From positions 1 to 9,068 of the forward strand of contig PMEC01000076.1 in NCBI GenBank assembly GCA_003155705.1: a stretch of 9,068 bases of DNA, written 5' to 3'. A program made the translations under genes and the position numbers. This DNA comes from Bacteroidales bacterium (GTDB taxonomy: Bacteria; Bacteroidota; Bacteroidia; Bacteroidales; VadinHA17). Below are positions 1 to 5,798 of the stretch, piece by piece (within the stretch, counting starts at the first letter, position 1; every line of letters starts with the position of its first letter). The notes beneath the pieces were generated by a model, which was not told the origin of the DNA, made no database searches, and saw only the letters and a list, made by a program, of their open reading frames with translations.

Positions 1-1409
1 CAAGAGAACGTGACTATGCGTATGCGGGGTCGTTTTACGCTTTTGCTGTCTGGATTGGTATGGGTTTCATGTTTGTATACGATTTAATGAAGAAATACCT
101 GGGAGATAAACTGTCTCTTGGGTTGACCTTTATTCTGGTATTCCTGGCCGTCCCGGCTCTTATGGGAAACCAGAACTGGAATGATCATGATCGCTCAAAA
201 CGTTATACCGCAAGAGATATAGGTGAAGATTATCTGAAATCTGTAGCCCCGAATGCAATCCTTTTTACATATGGAGATAACGATTCTTTCCCTCTCTGGT
301 ATGTTCAGGATGTAGAAGGATTCAGAACAGATGTAAGAGTAGCTAATCTGAGCTATATCCAGGCCGGCTGGTATATTGATATGATGAGGCAGAAAGCATA
401 TGATTCTGACCCTCTTCCATTCTCACTTGGTTCCGAAAAGTATCTTGAGGGCAAACGGAATCAGATGCCGGTAGAAGACAGATTAGATAAAGCCGTTAAT
501 ATAAAGGAAGTGGTCAACTTTGCCGGAATAGATGATAAAAAAGCTCAGGTAGATATTTCGGGAAGAGGTGATTGGCTGAATTATCTTCCCACTAAAAAAT
601 TTCTAATTGATGTTGATCCAAAAACGGTTCTTTCCAATGGAACGGTAAAAGACTACTATAAGGATAGTCTTTTGTCTCCAATGACCTGGGTTTACTCAGA
701 AACCGACGCTTTTAAAGGAGATCTGGCAATAATGGATCTGTTAGCAAATAACAACTGGAAGCGACCTATATATTTTTCAACTACAGTTCCATCCACTCAG
801 TATAAAGGACTTGAAAAATTCTTTGTCCAGGAAGGCCTGGCTTACAGGCTTGTCCCTGTCAAAACAAGTCAGCCTGAACCTGGTGAATTCGGTATGATCG
901 ATCCGATAGTAATGTATGATAATCTTATGAATAAATTTTCCTGGGGGAATGTATCTTATCCATCCGTTTATCTTGATGAAAATAACAGGAGGATGTTCAG
1001 TAATTTCAGGAGGTTATTTGGAAACCTTGGAAAAGAGTTGATAGCCAGGGGAGACACTGCAAAAGCTCTTGATGTTGCTCACCGTGGACTTGGCATTGTA
1101 CCCATTGACAAACTCCCAAATGATTACTTCTCTGTAGGACTCGCTGAAGTTCTTATCGGTTGCGGTAAAAAGGAAGAAGGTGAAAAATTACTTGATGATA
1201 TAATCCAGTATTCATCTGATTACCTCAGATTTGCTGTTGCACTCAAACCTGAAAGCCGTTTTGGCCTGGAATATCCTATAGGTATTAATATGCAAAGCAT
1301 GATTGAGATTTACAGAATGGGGATAAGACTCAAATTAGATGATATGGTCAAAAAGATCGAACCTGAATTGAATAAATTCTATTCTGCTTTGTATTCCGGA
1401 ACAAATTAA
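1..1409 (+). CDS. TMEM260-like/DUF2723 family membrane glycosyltransferase, C-terminal part (5' end outside window)
   Basis: The reading frame is open from base 3 to the TAA at 1407-1409, giving 468 visible residues; the true start lies to the left of the window. The first visible residues (RERDYAYAGSFYAFAVWIG) are a hallmark of the Bacteroidota DUF2723 family, now grouped with TMEM260-like protein O-mannosyltransferases. Two membrane segments are visible (about residues 9-28 and 39-55). They are followed by a soluble region with the family signature NAILFTYGDNDSFPLWY (about 84-100) and a helical, TPR-like C-terminus (about 330-465). The family's membrane part is N-terminal, so the catalytic portion is mostly missing here. 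By family knowledge it would transfer a sugar from a lipid carrier at the inner membrane; the acceptor is unknown. It ends 2 bases before the deacetylase gene, suggesting co-transcription and a shared role in envelope glycans. Family assignment is firm; the exact reaction is inference. Confidence 0.85.
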   Translation, partial: RERDYAYAGSFYAFAVWIGMGFMFVYDLMKKYLGDKLSLGLTFILVFLAVPALMGNQNWNDHDRSKRYTARDIGEDYLKSVAPNAILFTYGDNDSFPLWYVQDVEGFRTDVRVANLSYIQAGWYIDMMRQKAYDSDPLPFSLGSEKYLEGKRNQMPVEDRLDKAVNIKEVVNFAGIDDKKAQVDISGRGDWLNYLPTKKFLIDVDPKTVLSNGTVKDYYKDSLLSPMTWVYSETDAFKGDLAIMDLLANNNWKRPIYFSTTVPSTQYKGLEKFFVQEGLAYRLVPVKTSQPEPGEFGMIDPIVMYDNLMNKFSWGNVSYPSVYLDENNRRMFSNFRRLFGNLGKELIARGDTAKALDVAHRGLGIVPIDKLPNDYFSVGLAEVLIGCGKKEEGEKLLDDIIQYSSDYLRFAVALKPESRFGLEYPIGINMQSMIEIYRMGIRLKLDDMVKKIEPELNKFYSALYSGTN

Positions 1410-1411
1410 AT

Positions 1412-2017
1412 ATGAGGCTTTTCAGGCCGGGTTTTTTAGCAGTGAGGCTTTTCCCTGAAGCTCTTTTCAGGGGAAAGACAACTGAAAAGGTTTTATATCT
1501 GACCTTTGATGATGGGCCGGATGTTATATCAACAATACCTTTACTTAATATCCTTTCAAAGAATAAGGTCAGAGCAGTTTTCTTCTGTTCGGGCAAAGCA
1601 GCTTCTGAAAATCCCGATCTTATTATAAGGATTAAATCTGAGGGACATATTATAGGCAACCATGGTTATTACCATCTCAATGGCCTGTTAACTTCGAAAC
1701 ACAGGTATCTTATTGATATTGAAAAAGCTGCAGAGTTTACCTCAGACAGCCTCTTTCGTCCTCCATACGGAAGCATAAAAATAAATCAGTACCGGACAAT
1801 AAAGAGATCCTACAAGATTATTATGTGGGATATAATGCCTTACGATTTTGACAGAAAATTCGGAGGAGAACGATCACTGTCAATATTGAAAAACAAGATC
1901 TGCCCGGGCGCCATTATTGTCCTTCATGATAGCCCCCAAAGTACTGTATTGGAATTTCTCGACATTTTTATTAGGTTCGCTTACGGAGAAGGTTACAGAT
2001 TTGACATTCCAGTTTGA
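1412..2017 (+). CDS. NodB-type polysaccharide deacetylase (carbohydrate esterase 4 family)
   Basis: This 201-residue protein carries the NodB motifs in order. Motif 1 is TFDDGP (31-36), with D33 as expected catalytic base and D34 as metal ligand. Motif 2 is H84-G-Y-Y-H88, giving the two metal-ligand histidines, with glycine where serine or threonine is usual. Motif 3 is RPPYG (116-120), motif 4 is WDIMPYDFD (139-147), and motif 5 is LHD (171-173). Such enzymes remove N- or O-acetyl groups from amino sugars using a divalent metal. No signal peptide or clear membrane helix is visible, so it may act in the cytoplasm or at the inner face of the membrane, perhaps on lipid-linked sugars; that is inference. 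The protein is short, essentially a bare NodB domain. The start follows the preceding stop after 2 bases, with no Shine-Dalgarno sequence. The substrate is unknown; the position behind a DUF2723 glycosyltransferase points to envelope glycan or glycoprotein modification. Confidence 0.88.
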   Translation: MRLFRPGFLAVRLFPEALFRGKTTEKVLYLTFDDGPDVISTIPLLNILSKNKVRAVFFCSGKAASENPDLIIRIKSEGHIIGNHGYYHLNGLLTSKHRYLIDIEKAAEFTSDSLFRPPYGSIKINQYRTIKRSYKIIMWDIMPYDFDRKFGGERSLSILKNKICPGAIIVLHDSPQSTVLEFLDIFIRFAYGEGYRFDIPV

Positions 2018-2045
2018 ACCAATCATCAGCTGACCGGTTTTTTTT
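2016..2045 (+). terminator. Possible weak intrinsic terminator after the deacetylase gene
   Basis: GAACC (2016-2020, overlapping the TGA stop) can pair with GGTTT (2036-2040, one G-U pair) across a 15-base loop. A run of eight T (2038-2045) begins within the second arm. The stem is short and the loop long, so this is weak. It fits the idea that purD has its own promoter just downstream. Confidence 0.25.
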
Positions 2046-2060
2046 ATCGGAATGAAATGC

Positions 2061-2068
2061 TACATTTG
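2061..2068 (+). promoter_or_regulatory. Candidate Bacteroidota -7 promoter element for purD
   Basis: TACATTTG matches the Bacteroidota sigma-ABfr -7 consensus TAnnTTTG exactly. The expected -33 TTTG would fall near 2037-2042, where there is only a T run (2038-2045), so that half is imperfect. A start of transcription near 2075 would leave a leader of about 14 bases before the purD ATG at 2089. Confidence 0.45.
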
Positions 2069-2088
2069 GATTTATTAAACTCCTGAAA

Positions 2089-3357
2089 ATGAATATTCTC
2101 ATTCTTGGTTCTGGCGGACGTGAACATGCAATTGCCTGGAAACTTAGTCAGAGTAAAAAAGTTTCAAAGCTATTTATTGGTCCTGGAAATGCCGGAACAA
2201 CCTCTTTCGGGGTCAATCTTAAATTGGATCCCGAGAAATTTGAGGAGGTTAAGAGTGCTGTATTGCATAATAAGATTGATATTGTCATTGTTGGACCTGA
2301 GGCACCACTTGTAAAAGGAATCCACGATTTTTTTCTTGATGATAAGGAACTGAATAATGTTCCTGTTATTGGCCCGGTCAAAGCAGCAGCATTGCTTGAG
2401 GGAAGTAAGGATTTTGCAAAAGAATTTATGACAAGAAACAATATTCCGACTGCAGCTTACAGAACATTTGATAATGCCACCAGGAAAGATGCCATCCACT
2501 TTTTGAAAAAGCAGAAACCCCCTTTTGTTCTGAAAGCTGATGGTCTGGCTGCAGGTAAGGGTGTTGTAATATTGAATGACTTTGAAGAGGCTTCCAGAGA
2601 ATTATCTGCTATGCTGGATGGCAAGTTCGGTGAAGCGGGCAAAAAAGTTGTAATAGAACAATTTCTGAAAGGGATCGAACTCTCGGTTTTCGTTATTACA
2701 GATGGTCATTCATATAAGTTGCTCCCCTCTGCCAAAGACTACAAGAGGATAGGAGTGGGGGATTCCGGATTGAATACAGGTGGTATGGGAGCCGTTTCAC
2801 CTGTTCCTTTTGCAGATAAAAAATTCATGGAAAAGGTTGAGGAGAGGATAATAAAACCAACAATCAAGGGTTTAGCTGAAGAGGGGATAATCTACAAGGG
2901 ATTTATTTTTTTCGGACTTATTAATGTCGATAATGATCCTTATGTTATTGAATATAATGTTAGACTTGGGGATCCGGAAACTGAGGTTATTATTCCAAGA
3001 ATTAAATCTGATTTTTTTGAATTGATTGAAGGCGTTGCAAAATGTGATCTTCACAAAAGAGAAATTAATATTGATGAAAGGTTTGTTACGACAATAATGA
3101 TGGTTTCCGGAGGCTATCCGGGAACTTTTGAAAAAGGGAAGATCATCTCAGGGCTTGATATGACTTCAGAGTCGGTAGTTTTTCATGCAGGAACAAAAAG
3201 AGAGGGCGATAAAATACTATCCAATGGAGGAAGGGTTCTTGCAGTCAGTGCCTGGGGCAGCTCTTTGGAGGAAGCTCTTAAGAAATCTTATAGCAATGCA
3301 GGGTTATTGTCATTTGAGGGAAGTTACTATAGAACAGATATCGGATTTGACTTATAA
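2089..3357 (+). CDS. purD: Phosphoribosylamine--glycine ligase (GAR synthetase)
   Basis: PurD joins 5-phosphoribosylamine and glycine with ATP to make glycinamide ribonucleotide, the second step of de novo purine synthesis, in the cytoplasm. The 422-residue length is normal for bacterial PurD and all regions are present: the N-terminal nucleotide-fold motif GSGGREH (7-13), GPGNAGT (31-37), VGPEAPL (68-74), the ATP-grasp loop KADGLAAGKGV (149-159), NTGGMGA (229-235), the metal/ATP site EYNVRLGDPE (288-297) and the C-terminal NGGRVLAV (379-386). The start is fixed because MNILILGSGGREH is the typical PurD N-terminus; no Shine-Dalgarno sequence precedes it, which is common in Bacteroidota. A TACATTTG box lies 20 bases upstream of the start codon. 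The gene is intact and ends 5 bases before the DUF6427-like membrane protein gene, so the two are probably co-transcribed. No fusion to other purine enzymes is present. Confidence 0.97.
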   Translation: MNILILGSGGREHAIAWKLSQSKKVSKLFIGPGNAGTTSFGVNLKLDPEKFEEVKSAVLHNKIDIVIVGPEAPLVKGIHDFFLDDKELNNVPVIGPVKAAALLEGSKDFAKEFMTRNNIPTAAYRTFDNATRKDAIHFLKKQKPPFVLKADGLAAGKGVVILNDFEEASRELSAMLDGKFGEAGKKVVIEQFLKGIELSVFVITDGHSYKLLPSAKDYKRIGVGDSGLNTGGMGAVSPVPFADKKFMEKVEERIIKPTIKGLAEEGIIYKGFIFFGLINVDNDPYVIEYNVRLGDPETEVIIPRIKSDFFELIEGVAKCDLHKREINIDERFVTTIMMVSGGYPGTFEKGKIISGLDMTSESVVFHAGTKREGDKILSNGGRVLAVSAWGSSLEEALKKSYSNAGLLSFEGSYYRTDIGFDL

Positions 3358-3362
3358 ATAAT

Positions 3363-4358
3363 ATGTTATTAAAGTTTTTCAGGGGGACAGGTCCCGGAGA
3401 GGTGATCCTTATCTTTCTGACAGCCGCAGGAATCTGGGCAAGTGCTTTTATCAATCCACACCTGGCTCCTTCATTTCAATACTACCAAAATCCTATGCCT
3501 CTTTACAACCTGCTCAGAATGTTGTTAGGTGAAAATGCATTATATGGAGTTATTTTTTCATTTGTGCTGGTTTTACTGATGTCATTCCTTATAGTCAATT
3601 TCAATACCAGCCATTTCTTTATTAACGAAAGAACATTTCTCCCAGGGGTAATTTATATCCTGCTTACAGGTTTATTTCCTCATTACCAACTGCTTAATCC
3701 TGTATTGCCAGCTTCGTTATTTCTTTTACTTGCCATTCGCAGAATAATGGATGCGTACAGAATAAGCGGTACAGCCTTTAATTTCTTTGATGCTTCACTT
3801 CTCATTGGTACTGGATCTCTTTTCTATGCAAACCTTTTATGGTTCGCTTTAATTGCAATAATAGGAATTGCTATCCTCCGGACCGGAAATCTTAAGGAAC
3901 TCATTATTTTGGTAATAGGTTTGATAACCCCGGCCCTGCTCACAGCCGGTATTTATTATGCTTTGGGGAAGAACGTTTTATCACTTTGGGTAGTTCTGAC
4001 TGATAATCTTTTTGTCAAAACAGGCGAGTATTATTTTTCAGGATTAACGATAGTCGGACTATTACTGTCAGGGTTAATTATTCTAATAAGTCTGATTCAT
4101 CTTCTTTTCCAGCTTAACAATAAAAAAATCAAAGCCAGGAAGACTTTTACAGTATTGATCTGTACCTTGATAATATCTTTTGTGGTTTATTTTGTTTTAC
4201 CATCAGCCTCTGTTGAACTTATTTGGTTAGCTGCAATTCCAATCAGCTATATTTTGGCTCATTATTTTATTGTCAGCACAAAAAAACTCCTTCCCGAAAT
4301 ATTTTTCGCAGCTCTGTTTATTATAATTATAATGATGCAAATCTGGTATTTAAGATAG
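3363..4358 (+). CDS. Polytopic inner-membrane protein, DUF6427-like
   Basis: This 331-residue protein is strongly hydrophobic, with about ten predicted membrane helices (roughly 13-30, 58-79, 92-105, 113-126, 143-157, 158-172, 177-200, 226-250, 262-280, 284-302 and 311-329; the short ones are uncertain). A conserved-looking cytoplasmic stretch LAIRRIMDAYR lies near 123-133, followed by FNFFDASLLIG (139-149). This pattern, and the position directly behind purD, resembles the Bacteroidota DUF6427 family, which I recall as a purD neighbour in many members of the phylum. No function is established for that family and no catalytic motif is visible. The start ATG lies 5 bases after the purD stop with no Shine-Dalgarno motif, so translation may be coupled. 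The gene ends 9 bases from the convergent minus-strand gene. Membrane localisation is certain; the family name is a recollection from sequence character and context, not from a search. Confidence 0.7.
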   Translation: MLLKFFRGTGPGEVILIFLTAAGIWASAFINPHLAPSFQYYQNPMPLYNLLRMLLGENALYGVIFSFVLVLLMSFLIVNFNTSHFFINERTFLPGVIYILLTGLFPHYQLLNPVLPASLFLLLAIRRIMDAYRISGTAFNFFDASLLIGTGSLFYANLLWFALIAIIGIAILRTGNLKELIILVIGLITPALLTAGIYYALGKNVLSLWVVLTDNLFVKTGEYYFSGLTIVGLLLSGLIILISLIHLLFQLNNKKIKARKTFTVLICTLIISFVVYFVLPSASVELIWLAAIPISYILAHYFIVSTKKLLPEIFFAALFIIIIMMQIWYLR

Positions 4359-4373
4359 ATCAGTTATCTATTT
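4353..4373. terminator. Inverted repeat between convergent genes, possible bidirectional terminator
   Basis: AGATAGAT (4353-4360) can pair with ATCTATTT (4366-4373) around a 5-base loop: six Watson-Crick pairs, one G-U pair and one closing A-T pair when read on the plus strand. It covers the stop codons of both convergent genes (TAG at 4356-4358 plus; TAG at 4370-4368 minus). The arms are AT-rich and there is no strong T tract on either side, so termination strength is doubtful. Confidence 0.3.
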
Positions 4374-4820
4374 GGATTTAACCAGTGAGACAATTCCATA
4401 ACCTATTCCCTGTTGAAAATCCTTGAAATCAAAATAGAGCGTATATGGACCGGTTTTCTGACATTCAAAATCAATATACGGGTTTGGATTTGGATAAAGT
4501 TTACCTGATTTCAGATCAAATGTGGAAAGTTGAACTCTCCCGTCGCTATCCTTAATCTTCATTATCAGTTGTCCTAATGAATTATCCGCATTACATAACG
4601 TAAATCTGTACCTCATATTCTTACTTAACGGGAATACCTCTTTTTGTCTGAGTTCATTCTGTGCAGATCCTTTTCCAAGCTGAATTCTGAAGTCTTTAAG
4701 GTATGCTGTATTTGAGCCTGAATTCATTGCGCACTTGGTTACCAGAGGATCTGTTGTCTGTCCCGGTAAAAGAAGCCGGCCTATAAACAACAGTGATAAA
4801 ATTACAATAAGCTTTTTCAT
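4368..4820 (-). CDS. Small secreted protein of unknown family, probable beta-sandwich
   Basis: I do not recognise a named family. The 150-residue product begins with a classical signal peptide: MKK, then a hydrophobic core (4-19), with a plausible cleavage near PGQ-TTD (about 21-22). The mature part of about 129 residues alternates polar and hydrophobic residues, as in beta strands, with NMRYRFTLCNADN (68-80), GQLIMKIKDSDG (83-94) and TGPYTLYFDF (123-132). This resembles small jelly-roll or GOLD-like lipid- or cargo-binding domains, but only in character. There are three cysteines (C30, C76, C120); C76 and C120 could form a disulfide in the periplasm. The absence of a lipobox suggests a soluble exported protein. 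Its ATG is 1 base after the stop of the lipoprotein gene, so the two are almost surely co-transcribed and translationally coupled, and the protein probably works with the lipoprotein and the ABC transporter. It is the last gene of the minus-strand run. Confidence 0.75.
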   Translation of the reverse strand: MKKLIVILSLLFIGRLLLPGQTTDPLVTKCAMNSGSNTAYLKDFRIQLGKGSAQNELRQKEVFPLSKNMRYRFTLCNADNSLGQLIMKIKDSDGRVQLSTFDLKSGKLYPNPNPYIDFECQKTGPYTLYFDFKDFQQGIGYGIVSLVKSK

Positions 4821-4821
4821 A

Positions 4822-5736
4822 CTAATTATTTAAAATCAGTTTGTCTCTGATACTACGTGATAAAACGATTATTCCGACAAGTTGTTCATTATTCATTTCA
4901 ACTTTACTTTCTTCAGTCTGTTTTACAACCAGGGCTCCATTTTTTTCTACCATAATGGGATCACCAACAGTGTATGAAATAACTATGTCCCTGTATTTTT
5001 CCTTTAATTCCTGCATATTCTGGCACATGGAAGTAAACTGAGAACTGGACTTACAATAGGGAGCAAGAAGCAGAAGTAAGTCATTAAGAATAACTTTTTG
5101 TTCTCCTACCCGGTTTCTTAATAAAGTATCAGGATTTTGTTTAAGAACCTGAGTGGCAAGATATTGACCTTCAATCCAAACGCCTGTAATCATAAGTGCA
5201 GAAAGTTGTCCACGTCCCTTATCACGAAGGTACTTATCAATTTGGTTATAAGAATTTTTAGAAATAAAAAGAAGAGAATCGAGATTGGATCTGTTCAGTG
5301 ATAATCGTTTAATTGTTTCAAAATCAAAAAACTGACCGACATTAATGCCATCGGCAAGCTTTTTTATTGAAGTAAGAACATCAATGGCGGTACCAGTCTT
5401 TTCGTACATGTTAAGATATCCAAGATCTGCTCCCAGGATGCCGAGTTTTAATGCTTTCTCAAAACTGGTACTTAATCTGCTTGCATCTATTGATGAAGCA
5501 AGGTAGTTTGTTGAATAAGGCACTTTACTTCTCTGAAGAATATCTGCAATCTCAACAGGTGATGACATGTTTTTTGAAATATCGTCAATCGCTTCATCAG
5601 AAAGTTTTTCAGCTTCTGAAACAGGAATAGAGTCAGCCGCAGGGAAAACAAATTCCGCGGTTTTCCTTGTAGAACTCTTACAGGAAAAAACTGACAATAT
5701 AACTATTAGCCCGATAATTAATAACCTTCCAATCAT
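4822..5736 (-). CDS. Lipoprotein of unknown function, alpha-helical
   Basis: I do not recognise a named family. The 304-residue protein starts with a hydrophobic signal sequence ending in a lipobox, V16-F-S-C19, so it is expected to be cleaved before C19 and lipidated. The following residues KSSTRK do not look like the acidic Bacteroidota surface-export signal, so a periplasm-facing location is more likely; that is inference. The mature protein is predicted mostly helical (for example 40-70, 85-130, 140-200 and 208-226), ending in a possible strand-rich stretch VISYTVGDPIMVEKNGALVV (252-271) and a final helix (283-300). Two cysteines (C228, C238) could form a disulfide. No enzyme motif is visible. 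It lies 62 bases downstream of the ABC transporter gene and 1 base upstream of the small secreted protein gene, which suggests an accessory exported partner of the transporter. A tandem AATGTACA repeat sits in the upstream gap. ATG at 5736 is chosen because it gives the signal peptide. Confidence 0.8.
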   Translation of the reverse strand: MIGRLLIIGLIVILSVFSCKSSTRKTAEFVFPAADSIPVSEAEKLSDEAIDDISKNMSSPVEIADILQRSKVPYSTNYLASSIDASRLSTSFEKALKLGILGADLGYLNMYEKTGTAIDVLTSIKKLADGINVGQFFDFETIKRLSLNRSNLDSLLFISKNSYNQIDKYLRDKGRGQLSALMITGVWIEGQYLATQVLKQNPDTLLRNRVGEQKVILNDLLLLLAPYCKSSSQFTSMCQNMQELKEKYRDIVISYTVGDPIMVEKNGALVVKQTEESKVEMNNEQLVGIIVLSRSIRDKLILNN

Positions 5737-5753
5737 TTAGGAGGATGCATTAC

Positions 5754-5769
5754 AATGTACAAATGTACA
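5754..5769. repeat. Perfect tandem 8-bp repeat AATGTACA x2 upstream of the lipoprotein gene
   Basis: Two head-to-tail copies of AATGTACA occupy 5754-5761 and 5762-5769. Each contains the palindrome TGTACA (5756-5761 and 5764-5769), with centres 8 bases apart. On the minus strand the unit also creates TACATTTG (5767 to 5760), which matches the Bacteroidota -7 consensus TAnnTTTG. The repeat is therefore either part of a promoter, an operator, or both. Confidence 0.6.
5760..5767 (-). promoter_or_regulatory. Candidate -7 promoter element for the lipoprotein gene
   Basis: Minus-strand TACATTTG is an exact TAnnTTTG match and the same octamer as the one before purD. It would put the transcript start near 5753 and leave a leader of about 17 bases before the ATG at 5736. 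No TTTG is visible at the expected -33 distance (about 5787-5794), which weakens the case. The lipoprotein gene may equally be read through from the ABC gene. Confidence 0.3.
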
Positions 5770-5798
5770 AAAATTCAGATTACGAAGCCATTGATTAT

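Noticed and set aside
60..1409. Reading the first gene as a complete 449-residue protein starting at ATG 60
   Set aside because: The frame stays open to base 3 and the upstream codons encode a conserved DUF2723 family segment, so ATG 60 is an internal methionine.
1348..1659. Minus-strand 103-codon frame
   Set aside because: It lies across the end of the DUF2723 gene and the NodB motifs of the deacetylase, both well supported on the plus strand.
2026..2033. Perfect palindrome TCAGCTGA between the deacetylase gene and purD
   Set aside because: An 8-base palindrome with no loop and no second copy nearby is expected by chance and cannot form a hairpin.
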